A stretch of 64,000 bases of DNA from NCBI GenBank assembly GCA_944367535.1, contig CALVWQ010000007.1:1-64000 (forward strand). Direction: 5' to 3'. A model generated the notes under the pieces. It was not told the origin of the DNA and ran no database searches. It worked only from the letters and a program-made list of their open reading frames with translations. Position numbers and translations under genes: made by a program. This document shows positions 25,066 through 34,187 of the stretch, piece after piece (within the stretch, counting starts at the first letter, position 1; every line of letters begins with the position of its first letter). The stretch comes from an uncultured Clostridia bacterium (lineage in GTDB: Bacteria > Bacillota > Clostridia > Christensenellales > Borkfalkiaceae).

Positions 25066-25446
25066 ATGAAAAACAACCGCAACCGTTCCGTCAGCAGGAC
25101 GGACAGATTAAACGAGGAATTTAAAAGAGAAATATACGAGATAATTTCGCGGCGTCTTAAAAATCCGCTGATAACGGAGATGTTTTCCGTTCTTCGCGTG
25201 GATACGAGCGGCGATCTTTCGCACGCGAAAGTGTATGTGAGCGTGTTTTCGGCGGACGAACAGAAAAAAAAGACGACTTTCGAAGCTATTAAGTCCGAAG
25301 CTGGCAAAATAAGACACGAACTCTCGTGTTCCATGCACATAAGAACGGTTCCCGAATTGCATTTCGTCGAGGACGATTCCATGGAATATTCCGATAAGAT
25401 GGATAAACTGTTCAAGCAGATAAACGAAGGTAAAAAAAGTGATTAG
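25066..25446 (+). CDS. rbfA: Ribosome-binding factor A
   Basis: A 126-residue KH-fold protein that acts in late 16S/30S maturation. RTDRLNEEFKREIYEIISRR is the family N-terminus and SHAKVYVSVFSADEQKKKT and LHFVEDDSMEYSDKMDKLF follow in standard order. It overlaps nrnA by eight bases. No strong SD is visible, so it may be reinitiated from infB 30 bases upstream. Confidence 0.93.
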   Translation: MKNNRNRSVSRTDRLNEEFKREIYEIISRRLKNPLITEMFSVLRVDTSGDLSHAKVYVSVFSADEQKKKTTFEAIKSEAGKIRHELSCSMHIRTVPELHFVEDDSMEYSDKMDKLFKQINEGKKSD

Positions 25447-26389
25447 TTTAAACGGGCTTGCGGAAAAACTGAAAGGCGAGAAGCGCGTCGCGCTTATCTG
25501 CCATATCCGTCCCGACGGGGATTCGCTCGGTTCCGCCGCCGCGCTTTGCGCGGCGCTAGAAAAGGCGGGAGTCGAGGCGGAGACATATTGCTCGGACCCC
25601 GTGCCCGAAAAGTTTTTCTTTTTGGAGCAGTTCCGCTCCGTAAAACAAAAACTCGAAGGGGAATACTCGGCGCTTATAGCCATGGATTGCGCGGATATTT
25701 ACAGGCTCGGCGATGCGGCGGCGGTTTTTGCCGCGCATAAGAATACCTATTCAATCGACCATCACGTTTCCAATTCCCGTTTCGCCAAAATAAACTATGT
25801 TTACGACTGCGCGGCAAATTGTGAAAACGTCTATAAACTCATCCGTGCACTCAAAGTGGATGCGGATAAAAATATCTGTAATCTGCTTCTGACCGGCATT
25901 TCCACCGATACGGGTAATTTCAGACATAAAAACGTTACGCCCGAAACCATGCGAATCGCCGCAGACCTGATAGAGGGCGGCGCGGATTTGAATAATATTT
26001 ATTATTATATGTTCAGTGCTCAGAGCAGTCGGCGTGCAAAACTTTTCGGCGACGTTATGAGCAGAATAAGATATTTTTCCGAGGGAAAAACGGCGGTCAT
26101 ATCCGTCATGCTCTCCGACTTGAAACAGACGGGCGCAAAAGCCGACGAAACCGAAGGTTTTATAGATTTTATTATGGGTATCGAGGGCGTCGAAGTGGGG
26201 GTGTGCGTCATGGAAATCTCCGCTTATAAATTCAAAATCAGCCTGCGTTCGAAAAAGGCGGACGTCAACGCCGTGGCGGGCATATTCGGCGGCGGCGGAC
26301 ACGTGCTTGCGAGCGGCTGTCAGTTGCAGGGCGAATACGAGGAAGTAATCGACAAAATAACGTCGGCGGTAAACAAATATCTCGATTGA
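25439..26389 (+). CDS. nrnA: DHH-family phosphoesterase NrnA (oligoribonuclease / pAp phosphatase)
   Basis: A 316-residue DHH/DHHA1 protein. The metal-binding motifs are CHIRPDGDSLGS (about 20-31), AMDCADIYRLGD, IDHHVSNSRF and STDTGNFRH; the DHHA1 end carries GGGGHVLASGCQL. Members degrade short oligonucleotides (nanoRNA) and convert pAp to AMP, and some cleave cyclic dinucleotide products. The place between rbfA and truB is the standard Firmicutes order. It starts at GTG inside the end of rbfA. Confidence 0.9.
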   Translation: MISLNGLAEKLKGEKRVALICHIRPDGDSLGSAAALCAALEKAGVEAETYCSDPVPEKFFFLEQFRSVKQKLEGEYSALIAMDCADIYRLGDAAAVFAAHKNTYSIDHHVSNSRFAKINYVYDCAANCENVYKLIRALKVDADKNICNLLLTGISTDTGNFRHKNVTPETMRIAADLIEGGADLNNIYYYMFSAQSSRRAKLFGDVMSRIRYFSEGKTAVISVMLSDLKQTGAKADETEGFIDFIMGIEGVEVGVCVMEISAYKFKISLRSKKADVNAVAGIFGGGGHVLASGCQLQGEYEEVIDKITSAVNKYLD

Positions 26390-26457
26390 CATGCTTTTGC
26401 CTTGTTTGATGCGGTGAAACTTGTCTGTACCCGATGACAGCGGGACAATTATTTACG

Positions 26458-27306
26458 ATGAAAGGTTTTATTAACTTGATAAAACCCGAGGGCATGAGTT
26501 CTGCATACGCCGTCGGGGCAGTAAAAAAGAAATTGCGGGTATCCTGCGGACACATGGGGACGCTTGACCCCATGGCTTCGGGAGTTTTGCCCGTCGGCGT
26601 CGGCAGGGCGACGCGGCTTTTTCCATATTTGTCTGATAAACGGAAGGTATATCGCGCCAAGTTTCGTTTCGGTTTTTCTACGGATACGTTAGATGTTACC
26701 GGGTCAACCGAAAAAACCGCCGCGCATATTCCCGACGAAAAAGAGATTCTTGCGGCAATTCCCGAATTTACGGGCGTCATAAAACAGGTGCCGCCGAGAT
26801 ATTCCGCAAAATGCGTGAACGGTAAAAGAGGATATCAACTTGCGCGGCGCGGCGTGGATTTTACGCTTGCGGAGAAGGAAGTTTCGGTTTACGGTTTTGA
26901 ACTTGTCGGCAGGACGGGAGAGGACGAATATGAGTTCTTGATAGAGTGCGGCGGAGGGACTTACATACGCTCGCTTGCGCGTGACCTCGGCGTCAGGTGT
27001 TCGTCGCTTGCCGTCATGAGCGCTTTAAGGCGCACCCGTTCGGGGATTTTTTCAGATAATGACGGAGTGGGCGTAGAAGAATTCGTAAATTCCGATGCCC
27101 CCGAGAAATACCTTATAGCGCCCGAACTCACATTGGACTTTCCCGAAATCGCGCTCACGGAAAGCAAGGCAAAACGGATACTCGACGGTATTTTCGATTA
27201 TAAAGTAGATAAAGACGGTTATTATAAAGTGTTCTGTTGCCGTGAATTCTGGGGTGTCGGAGAGGCAACGGACGGTATATTGAGAATTAAGACCTATGTC
27301 AGATAA
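26458..27306 (+). CDS. truB: tRNA pseudouridine-55 synthase TruB
   Basis: A 282-residue TruB, which makes pseudouridine 55 in the tRNA T-loop. The catalytic Asp is residue 37 in GHMGTLDPMASGVLP; YRAKFRFGFSTDTLDVTG and GGTYIRSLARDLG are the other signature segments. I start at ATG 26458, where homology begins (MKGFINLIKPEG); the earlier ATG 26434 would add eight unconserved residues. The 3' end overlaps ribF by 11 bases. Confidence 0.94.
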   Translation: MKGFINLIKPEGMSSAYAVGAVKKKLRVSCGHMGTLDPMASGVLPVGVGRATRLFPYLSDKRKVYRAKFRFGFSTDTLDVTGSTEKTAAHIPDEKEILAAIPEFTGVIKQVPPRYSAKCVNGKRGYQLARRGVDFTLAEKEVSVYGFELVGRTGEDEYEFLIECGGGTYIRSLARDLGVRCSSLAVMSALRRTRSGIFSDNDGVGVEEFVNSDAPEKYLIAPELTLDFPEIALTESKAKRILDGIFDYKVDKDGYYKVFCCREFWGVGEATDGILRIKTYVR

Positions 27307-28192
27307 AAAATTGCAACCTGCCGTCATCGCGCTCGGATATTTTGACAGCGTGCATAGAGGTCACAGGGAAGTCATATCCCGAGCGAGGGCACTCGCCGAC
27401 CTTTTGAAAGTACGGCTTGCGGTATTCACGTTCGGCGGCAATCTTAAAGCCTCGCTTTGCGGAGGCGAAGAAAAATACGTGTATTCGCCGAAAGAGCGCG
27501 CGGGTATTCTCTATTCGCTCGGCGCGGACGAAATTATTTTTGCGCCCGTAGACGAAGAGTTCCTTTCGACTGACAGGCGAGAGTTTTTGGAGAATCTTGA
27601 CGTTAAGTATGACGTCAAAGGATACGTCTGCGGAGATGATTATCGTTTCGGCAGAGCGGGCGAGGGCGACGTTGCCTATCTATCTGATTACGCGTTAGAA
27701 AAAGGAAAAAAACTTATCGTGTGCGAGACGGTTATGACGGGCGGGGAAAAGATATCCACGACCATGATAAAAAAACTGCTTGCGGAGGGAGATATCCGCC
27801 GCGCGAACGATTGTCTCGGCAGTCCTTTTTTTATAACGGGGGAAGTTGCAGAGGGAAGAAAGGTGGGCAGAAAACTCGGTTTTCCCACTGTAAATCTTGC
27901 AATAGACAAGGATAAGCAGGCGCTTAAAGACGGCGTTTACGCAGGGCATGTGAATATAGGCGGGATAAAATACCGCGCGATAATAAATTACGGTACGCGC
28001 CCCACATTCGGGCTTTCGGATAAAACCGCGGAAGCGCATATACTCGGTTTCGAGGGGGATTTGTACGGGCAGGAACTGACACTTTATTTTCAAGGATATA
28101 TGCGTGAAGTAAAAAGATTCGCAAAAGAGGAGGACCTCGCCGCGCAACTTTCTGCGGACAGAGCGGAGGCGGCATCGGGCAAATATGATTAA
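27296..28192 (+). CDS. ribF: Bifunctional riboflavin kinase / FAD synthetase
   Basis: A 298-residue RibF that makes FMN and FAD from riboflavin. The N-terminal adenylyltransferase part has ALGYFDSVHRGHREVI (HxGH nucleotidyl-transfer motif), YVCGDDYRFGRAGEGD and ISTTMIKKLLAEGD. The C-terminal flavokinase part has GRKLGFPTVNLAIDKDK, DGVYAGHVNIGG and AIINYGTRPTFG. It overlaps truB at the start and the endonuclease IV-like gene at the end, so it belongs to the same transcript. Confidence 0.94.
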   Translation: MSDKKLQPAVIALGYFDSVHRGHREVISRARALADLLKVRLAVFTFGGNLKASLCGGEEKYVYSPKERAGILYSLGADEIIFAPVDEEFLSTDRREFLENLDVKYDVKGYVCGDDYRFGRAGEGDVAYLSDYALEKGKKLIVCETVMTGGEKISTTMIKKLLAEGDIRRANDCLGSPFFITGEVAEGRKVGRKLGFPTVNLAIDKDKQALKDGVYAGHVNIGGIKYRAIINYGTRPTFGLSDKTAEAHILGFEGDLYGQELTLYFQGYMREVKRFAKEEDLAAQLSADRAEAASGKYD

Positions 28193-29030
28193 ATTCGGAC
28201 CAAGCGGAAATTCGGCGGCATTTGCTGCGGCGGGACTCACGCACAGCGAACAGTCGGCGGTATGGGTAAAAAACATGGGGCTCGACTGCTTCGAATACTC
28301 TTTCGGCAGAGGCGTAAATTTAAGCGATAAAAAGGCGGAAGAAATAGGCAAAGCGTTCAGGGAAGCGGGCGTGGAAATAAGCGTCCATGCCCCCTACTAT
28401 GTGAATTTTGCCAATCCCGACGACGAGGCGGCGGAAAAGTCTTTCGGCTATGTACTCGATTCTGCGCGTAAAGTTCTGATTATGGGCGGAACGAGGGTAG
28501 TTTTTCATCCCGCGAGCCAGGGCAAAGCGGAACGCGGTGAGGCTGTCGCGCTTACGGAAAAAAGGCTTGCGGCGCTGTGCGATAAAATCTATAAAGAAAA
28601 TCTCGACGGCGCGATGTTCTGCCCCGAAACGATGGGCAAACTCGGTCAGATAGGTTCGGTAGAGGAGATAGCGCGGTTTTGTAAAATCGATAAAGTATTC
28701 GTTCCCGCAATGGATTTCGGGCACATAAACGCGAGAGAACAGGGCAGTTTAAAGACCGAACGCGACTTTGAAGAACGGCTTACATATATGATAGACGAAT
28801 TGGGGTACGAAAAGATGCGCAATTTCCATGTGCATTTTTCCAAGATAGAATACACGTCAAAGGGCGAAAAACGACATCTCACCTTTGAAGATAAAGAGTA
28901 CGGACCTGAATTTAAATATCTTGCGATGGCATTAAAAAAACTCGCGCTCGAACCATATATTGTCAGCGAGTCTGCGGGCACGCAGGATGTTGACGCCGCA
29001 GAGATGAAAAGGATATACTTTTCTCTTTGA
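28185..29030 (+). CDS. Endonuclease IV-like AP endonuclease (TIM barrel)
   Basis: A 281-residue member of the AP endonuclease family 2 / sugar-isomerase-like TIM barrels. Metal-ligand segments in family order are VHAPYYVNFANP, VFHPASQGK, CPETMGKLGQIG, AMDFGHINARE, FHVHFSKIEYTSKGEKRH and SESAGTQDVDAAEM. This set, with three zinc sites, agrees with endonuclease IV, which cuts DNA at abasic sites, though it is diverged from Nfo. It starts inside the end of ribF and closes the operon that began at rimP. Confidence 0.82.
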   Translation: MIKFGPSGNSAAFAAAGLTHSEQSAVWVKNMGLDCFEYSFGRGVNLSDKKAEEIGKAFREAGVEISVHAPYYVNFANPDDEAAEKSFGYVLDSARKVLIMGGTRVVFHPASQGKAERGEAVALTEKRLAALCDKIYKENLDGAMFCPETMGKLGQIGSVEEIARFCKIDKVFVPAMDFGHINAREQGSLKTERDFEERLTYMIDELGYEKMRNFHVHFSKIEYTSKGEKRHLTFEDKEYGPEFKYLAMALKKLALEPYIVSESAGTQDVDAAEMKRIYFSL

Positions 29031-29074
29031 TTTTAAATAAATTAGCGTATTCTTTTTATATTGCGGGACATGAG

Positions 29075-29104
29075 TTGACTATCGCGTCGTAAATATGTTA
29101 AAAT
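29075..29104 (+). promoter_or_regulatory. Sigma-A promoter of the aminopeptidase-efp unit
   Basis: TTGACT (29075-29080), 18 bases, TAAAAT (29099-29104). Transcription should start near 29111, which leaves no leader for an ATG at 29119 and supports the later start at 29155. Confidence 0.6.
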
Positions 29105-29154
29105 AAACATCGGAAATTATGGTCGTTGATTTTATGTTGCCGAAAGGCGGGGTC

Positions 29155-30159
29155 ATGCTCGTTACGGACAGGCTTACCCGAAAATATATAAGCGGATTCG
29201 ATGTGGCGGAAGGTTTTCTCTTGACAGGCTTACGCACTGTATTTCTGACCGACGCGAGGTATTATTCCGCCGCAAAGAAAAAAGCGGAGGCGGCGGGAAT
29301 TTCCGCAGAGTTGTATACAGGCTCTGAAAGCCTTAATAAAGCGTTGTCGGACCTGAAAGCCGAAAGTATTTATATCGATTTTACCGAAACGACGGTAAGC
29401 GAATACGAAAATTATAAAAAATTCGGCAAGGAAATTTACGATTGTTCTGATATTCTGGCGCACCGTCGCTCAATCAAAGACGAAATAGAAGTTTCTTTTA
29501 TCGAGGAGGCTTGCCGTATTGCGTCGAGCGCTTATCACGACGCAATAAAGAGCGTCAGGGCGGGAATGACCGAAAAGGAACTCGCGGCAAAAATAGAGCG
29601 GCTCATGCGCAAATACGGGGCTGAAAGACCGTCGTTCGAAACCATTGTCGCTTTCGGCGAAAACGCCGCGGTGCCGCATCACGAAACGGGCGGTACGAGA
29701 TTAAAAAACAACAGCGTCATACTCGTGGATATGGGCGCGAAATATAAAGGATACTGTTCCGACCTCACGCGAACCGCATTTTTCGGAAAGCCCGACGAAG
29801 AATTTCTCGCGGCGTATGACGCGGTTTTATGCGCGAACGTCTCTGCGGAAGAAAAAATCCGGTCGGGAATGAAGGCAAACGAAGCGGACGCGATAGCCCG
29901 TGATATTTTGAAAAGCCGGGGACTTGGCGAATATTTCACTCACTCGCTCGGGCACGGCGTGGGGCTCGAAATTCATGAATTTCCCGCTCTTTCCGTCAAA
30001 AGAAGCGACGAACTGAAGGACGGCATGGTTTTTACGATAGAGCCGGGCGTGTATGTGGACGGAAAGTACGGTATAAGAATAGAAGATACGGTAATACTGA
30101 AAAACGGCAAAATCAAAAGGCTTTTTAACGACAGTAAAGCGCTTTTGACAATAATATAA
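29155..30159 (+). CDS. M24 family Xaa-Pro peptidase (aminopeptidase P-like)
   Basis: A protein of 334 residues from ATG 29155 (346 from ATG 29119). The N-terminal creatinase-like domain has TDRLTRKYISGF. The C-terminal pita-bread fold has metal ligands in ILVDMGAKYKGYCSDLTRT (two Asp), HSLGHGVGLEIHEFP (His), GMVFTIEPGVYVD (Glu) and GIRIEDTVIL (Glu). Members cleave Xaa-Pro bonds. SD AAAGGCGGGG precedes 29155. It is followed 29 bases later by efp, a pairing frequent in Firmicutes, where EF-P relieves stalling at proline runs and the peptidase handles proline peptides. Confidence 0.9.
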   Translation: MLVTDRLTRKYISGFDVAEGFLLTGLRTVFLTDARYYSAAKKKAEAAGISAELYTGSESLNKALSDLKAESIYIDFTETTVSEYENYKKFGKEIYDCSDILAHRRSIKDEIEVSFIEEACRIASSAYHDAIKSVRAGMTEKELAAKIERLMRKYGAERPSFETIVAFGENAAVPHHETGGTRLKNNSVILVDMGAKYKGYCSDLTRTAFFGKPDEEFLAAYDAVLCANVSAEEKIRSGMKANEADAIARDILKSRGLGEYFTHSLGHGVGLEIHEFPALSVKRSDELKDGMVFTIEPGVYVDGKYGIRIEDTVILKNGKIKRLFNDSKALLTII

Positions 30160-30188
30160 GAAGGTAAAATTTTTCAAGGAGAAATACT

Positions 30189-30749
30189 ATGATATCAGCA
30201 GGCGAATTCAGAAAAGGCGTAACTTTCGAATACGAAAGTTCAATTTATACTATCGTGGACTTCCAGCACGTCAAACCCGGTAAAGGTGCGGCGTTTGTCA
30301 GAACGAAGATGAAGAACGTGGTTACGGGTGCTGTGCTTGAAAAGACATGGAACCCCACCGAAAAAGTGCAGGAAGCGCACATCGAAACCAAGAACATGAC
30401 GTATTCATATAATGACGGCGAACTTTATTATTTTATGGACCAGGATTTCGAGCTTACTCCGTTAAATTACGAGCAGGTTGAGGACGCTTTGAAGTATATA
30501 AAAGAAAACGATAACGTGGTCGTCAAATTCTATAAAGGCAACGCTTTTTCCGTCGAGTGCGAAAATTTCGTAACTCTCCGCGTCGTGCAGTCCGACCCGT
30601 CGGTCAAAGGCAATACGGCTACCAACGCCACGAAGGAAGCGGTGCTCGAAACGGGCGCGAAGATTCAGGTACCGATGTTCGTAAACGAAGGCGAACTTAT
30701 CCGCGTCGATACGAGAACGGGCGAATATATGGAGCGCGTAAAGGGCTGA
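30189..30749 (+). CDS. efp: Elongation factor P
   Basis: A 186-residue EF-P, the tRNA-mimicking factor that rescues ribosomes stalled at consecutive prolines. The tip lysine (Lys32 in [14 protein letters not shown]) is present and is the site modified in many species. The three beta-barrel domains are complete, ending in [21 protein letters not shown] precedes the ATG. It probably shares the promoter at 29075 with the peptidase gene. Confidence 0.96.
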   Translation: MISAGEFRKGVTFEYESSIYTIVDFQHVKPGKGAAFVRTKMKNVVTGAVLEKTWNPTEKVQEAHIETKNMTYSYNDGELYYFMDQDFELTPLNYEQVEDALKYIKENDNVVVKFYKGNAFSVECENFVTLRVVQSDPSVKGNTATNATKEAVLETGAKIQVPMFVNEGELIRVDTRTGEYMERVKG

Positions 30750-30982
30750 TTTTATAGCGCGATAAAAAACCTATTATTATCTTTTTGCTATCCTTCCGTT
30801 ATCGCTTGTTTTATACAGAGCGTTTTCGTTTGGGTTTTATGTTTTTTGAAATACCGCTGTGCGCTGACAGTATTGTTTTAATACCGTTTTGGCTAATTGG
30901 CGCGTATATAAATCAAAAAAAATATTTAAGATATTATAATTAAATTAGAAAAATAATAAAAAATTTCAAAAATTATAAAAAG

Positions 30983-31022
30983 ACGACTTACCCGCGCGCC
31001 GTTCAGCGCGCGGGTAAGTCGT
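30983..31022. other. Perfect 17-bp hairpin upstream of an SDR gene, T-run only on the minus strand
   Basis: Arms 30983-30999 and 31006-31022, loop CGTTCA. On the plus strand it is followed directly by TAAGGGAG, the SD of the SDR gene at 31036, with no T-run. On the minus strand the stem is followed by a T-rich run. The 230 bases before it (30750-30982) are A/T rich with a TATAAT at 30935-30940 but no gene. Confidence 0.6.
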
Positions 31023-31035
31023 TAAGGGAGAAAAA

Positions 31036-31767
31036 TTGAAAACCGCGCTCATAACGGGTGCGAGCGGCGCAATAGGCGCGGCGCTCGCGCGCAAATTCGC
31101 AGAAAACGGATATTTCACGATAGGTACGTTCAATACGGGCGAAAAACGTATAGAGGCTCTGAAAGAAAGTTTAAAAGAATATAAGGACTTTTTTTTCGCG
31201 GTGCATGCCGATTTCAAAGATGTATCCGCGGCAGAAAAGGTTATGGATTATGCCGAGAAGAATTTCGGGCATGTGGACGTGCTCGTTAATAATGCGGGGA
31301 CCGGGCTTTATAAACTCGCTTCCGAAACCACCGAAGCCGAACTCAGAGAGGTGATGTCCGTAAATTTTTCTTCGGCGTATATGCTTTCGGCGCGTGCCCT
31401 TAAAAAGATGAGCGAACGTAAAAAAGGTAAAATAATATTCGTGTCGTCCGTATGGGGAATTGCGGGCGCCTGTATGGAGAGCGCGTATTCGGCGAGCAAG
31501 GCTGCACTGACGGGACTGACCAAATCGCTCGCAAAAGAGGCGGGACCTTCGGGAATAACGGTAAACTGCGTTTGCCCCGGCGTCGTCGACACGCCGATGA
31601 ACGCGCGTTTTTCGGATGAGGAAATGCGCGAACTTATTGACAGGACTCCGCTCGGAAGGCTCGGGAACGCGGAGGAAATCTCCGAACTAATCTTTTTTCT
31701 CGCGAGCGATAAGGCGGATTTCATAACGGGACAGATAATAACTGCGGACGGAGGTTTTGCGCTGTGA
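31036..31767 (+). CDS. FabG-like short-chain dehydrogenase/reductase
   Basis: A 243-residue SDR with cofactor motif GASGAIGAALA (about 8-18), NNAG near 85, the catalytic set in VSSVWGIAGACMESAYSASKAAL, and ITVNCVCPGVVDTPMN, ending in GQIITADGGFAL. That end is characteristic of FabG-like 3-oxoacyl-ACP reductases, but no fatty-acid genes are nearby, so the substrate is open. It starts at TTG behind AGGGAG. The CPBP gene begins inside its stop codon (GTGA). Confidence 0.85.
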   Translation: MKTALITGASGAIGAALARKFAENGYFTIGTFNTGEKRIEALKESLKEYKDFFFAVHADFKDVSAAEKVMDYAEKNFGHVDVLVNNAGTGLYKLASETTEAELREVMSVNFSSAYMLSARALKKMSERKKGKIIFVSSVWGIAGACMESAYSASKAALTGLTKSLAKEAGPSGITVNCVCPGVVDTPMNARFSDEEMRELIDRTPLGRLGNAEEISELIFFLASDKADFITGQIITADGGFAL

Positions 31768-32618
31768 ACCGCTTGCGTGGAGACGCGGAAAAGGCACCGT
31801 TTTTTCATGCGGTGATAGTAATACTGTTTGCGATAGGTTTTTCGTCCCTTCCTTTGTCATGGATGTTCGGCTTCTTTCGGTCCGAAAAATATGCGGAGAT
31901 TTTTTCCGGCGCACTCGTAAGGCTTATACTTGCGGCGGCGGCGGTCGTGCTCGCCGTAAAATACGGATTCTCGTCCCAGTTCAAAACGGGCGGCAGATTC
32001 GTTTCGTACCTTTTGCTTATCCCCGCACTCGTCGTCGCTGTCAATAATTTTCCTATAATCGGATTGGTTTCGGGCGGAGAAATCACGTCGGACGGGACAG
32101 ATATTTTTTTATATATTCTTTATTGTCTTTCTGTAGCCGCGTTCGAGGAGATTACTTTTAGGGGCATAGTTTTTCCACTCGTGTTGACCGGCTTGAAAAA
32201 TAAAAAATATCCGCAGTTTTTCTCGGTCGTCGTTTCTTCCGCGATGTTTGCGGCGGCACACGTTTTCAATCTTTTCGCCGGTGCTTCCTTTGGCGCAACC
32301 GCCTTGCAGACGGGATATTCTTTTCTTATCGGCGCGATGTGCGCCATAAGCCAGATTACGGTTAAAAACGTATACGTGCCCGTAGCCTTTCATTTTATTT
32401 ATGACCTCGGTGGGCTGATGTATGACGAAACCGTCGGCATTGCGGCGGGGATAAGATGGGACGCGGCGACCGTGTGGATGACTGCCGTAATAGGCGTTAT
32501 CGTCGCTGTATATATGACGATTTTGCTTGTCAGAACGGATAAAAACAGGGCGTTCGATACTTTCGGGATAACCCGAGAATCGGAAGAAAACGGCGATAAG
32601 GACGGCTCGGCGGTATAA
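31764..32618 (+). CDS. CPBP family intramembrane glutamic endopeptidase
   Basis: A 284-residue membrane protein with about seven to eight helices and the CPBP (Abi/Rce1-like) motifs: FEEITFRG with the paired Glu and Arg (about 124-131), AAAHVFN (His, about 166) and PVAFHFIYDLGG (His, about 208). Members cleave prenylated or peptide substrates in the membrane, and some give bacteriocin immunity; the role here is unknown. It starts at GTG overlapping the SDR stop and is therefore co-expressed. The last 25 residues are a polar tail. Confidence 0.85.
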   Translation: MNRLRGDAEKAPFFHAVIVILFAIGFSSLPLSWMFGFFRSEKYAEIFSGALVRLILAAAAVVLAVKYGFSSQFKTGGRFVSYLLLIPALVVAVNNFPIIGLVSGGEITSDGTDIFLYILYCLSVAAFEEITFRGIVFPLVLTGLKNKKYPQFFSVVVSSAMFAAAHVFNLFAGASFGATALQTGYSFLIGAMCAISQITVKNVYVPVAFHFIYDLGGLMYDETVGIAAGIRWDAATVWMTAVIGVIVAVYMTILLVRTDKNRAFDTFGITRESEENGDKDGSAV

Positions 32619-32630
32619 ATAAAACTAATC

Positions 32631-32668
32631 GCGCGCCGCTTGAAAAAATCGGCGCGGCGCGCTATAAT
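32631..32668 (+). promoter_or_regulatory. purA promoter embedded in an inverted repeat
   Basis: TTGAAA (32640-32645), 17 bases, TATAAT (32663-32668): a near-consensus sigma-A promoter. Nine-bp arms GCGCGCCGC (32631-32639) and GCGGCGCGC (32654-32662) flank the -35 and fill the spacer up to the -10. The dyad may be a repressor operator, or the stem of a terminator for the upstream gene reused as promoter. Confidence 0.6.
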
Positions 32669-32719
32669 ATAAATATAAAAAACAAACGGCGAAAACGCCT
32701 TTGAAAGCGAGGAGGAAAA

Positions 32720-33991
32720 ATGCTTACAGCGATTTCGGGAATTAACTGGGGAGACGAAGGCAAAGGGAGAATGGTCGACCTTCTGTCGAGCGATTACGAC
32801 GTGGTTGTGCGTTATCAGGGCGGCAACAACGCGGGTCATACGGTGATAAACGAGCGGGGGAAATTTATACTTAATCTTCTGCCATCTGGTATACTGAGAG
32901 AAGAAGTCGTTAACGTGATGGGCAACGGCATGGTTGTCGATATAAAACATCTCGTCGAAGAGATGGGTCGGCTTAAAGACGCGGGCGTGAAAATAACCCC
33001 TGCAAACCTGAAAATAAGCGACAGGGCTGTCATCTGCATGCCGTATCACGTCATGCAGGACTGTCTCGAAGAGAGCAGACTTTCGGATAAAAAATACGGA
33101 TCGACGCGCCGCGGCATCGCTCCCGTTTACGGCGATAAATACATGAAAAAAGCGCTGCGCATGGGCGAGCTTCTCGATATGGACGCATTAAAGACAAGAC
33201 TTGAAGATATAGTCGAATGGAAAAATCTCACGCTCGTCAACGTTTACGGCGGAACGCCCGTGAAACCCGAAGACATGTTAAAACACTTAAAAACCTACGG
33301 CGAACAACTGATTCCGTATATATGCGATACGGGAGAATATCTCGACGGTGCACAGAAGGCCGGTAAAAAAATCATGTTCGAGGCGCAACTCGGCGCACTC
33401 CGCGATATAGATTTCGGTATTTATCCGTACACTTCGTCGTCTAACGCTATAGCGGCTTATGCTCCCATAGGCGCTGGTATTCCGAATCATAAACTCGACC
33501 TGTCGATAGGTATAATGAAAGCGTATTCGACATGTGTCGGCGAAGGCCCCTTCACCGTCGAATATTTCGGCGAGAAAGCCGAGGAACTCCGCAAAGCGGG
33601 CGGCGAATACGGCGCCGCGACGGGAAGACCGAGAAGAGTCGGGCCGTTTGACGTCGTCGCAAGTAAATACGGCATCCGCATGCAGGGCGCTGACGAAATC
33701 GCGCTTACTAAACTCGATGTTTTGAGTTACGCAAAAGAAATAGAGGTTTGCGTAGCTTATGAATTGAATGGAAAAAAGACCACGGAATTTCCTTTCCCGC
33801 AGAATCTCGATCGATATAAGCCTGTGTTTACCACGCTTAAAGGCTGGAATTGCGACATCAGCAAGTGCCGCAAAAAGGAAGACCTTCCCGAAGAAGCGGT
33901 CGCTTACATAGAATTTTTGGAAAAAACAATCGGGGCAAAGATAAAATACGTTTCGGTCGGTGCGGAGAGAGAAGCGTATATCGTGATGTAA
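32720..33991 (+). CDS. purA: Adenylosuccinate synthetase
   Basis: A 423-residue PurA that joins IMP and aspartate with GTP in AMP synthesis. Signature segments are INWGDEGKGRMVDLLS, GGNNAGHTVI, STRRGIAPVYGDKYMK, AQLGALRDIDFGIYPYTSSS and ATGRPRRVGPFD. GGAGG precedes the ATG. Transcribed alone from a promoter that lies in a dyad. Length and motif order are standard. Confidence 0.96.
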   Translation: MLTAISGINWGDEGKGRMVDLLSSDYDVVVRYQGGNNAGHTVINERGKFILNLLPSGILREEVVNVMGNGMVVDIKHLVEEMGRLKDAGVKITPANLKISDRAVICMPYHVMQDCLEESRLSDKKYGSTRRGIAPVYGDKYMKKALRMGELLDMDALKTRLEDIVEWKNLTLVNVYGGTPVKPEDMLKHLKTYGEQLIPYICDTGEYLDGAQKAGKKIMFEAQLGALRDIDFGIYPYTSSSNAIAAYAPIGAGIPNHKLDLSIGIMKAYSTCVGEGPFTVEYFGEKAEELRKAGGEYGAATGRPRRVGPFDVVASKYGIRMQGADEIALTKLDVLSYAKEIEVCVAYELNGKKTTEFPFPQNLDRYKPVFTTLKGWNCDISKCRKKEDLPEEAVAYIEFLEKTIGAKIKYVSVGAEREAYIVM

Positions 33992-34045
33992 AATTACTCA
34001 AAATAAATATGTCACCTTGATATGCTTAATAAAGTGATTTGAATT

Positions 34046-34079
34046 AAAGTGCGGGCGGCGGTTTCGCCGCCCGCACTTT
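34046..34079. terminator. Perfect 15-bp hairpin after purA
   Basis: Arms 34046-34060 and 34065-34079 with loop GTTT. The right arm ends in CACTTT and is followed by A, so the T-run is short on either strand; still the likely end of purA transcription. Confidence 0.6.
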
Positions 34080-34187
34080 AAAAACACAAGAAAAGTTTTA
34101 ATGTATATAAATCGATTCACCGTTAGCAAACAACGTACAGAATACAAAAGGGTAACAGCACATAAACATAAAACAAGATAAGAAAAA

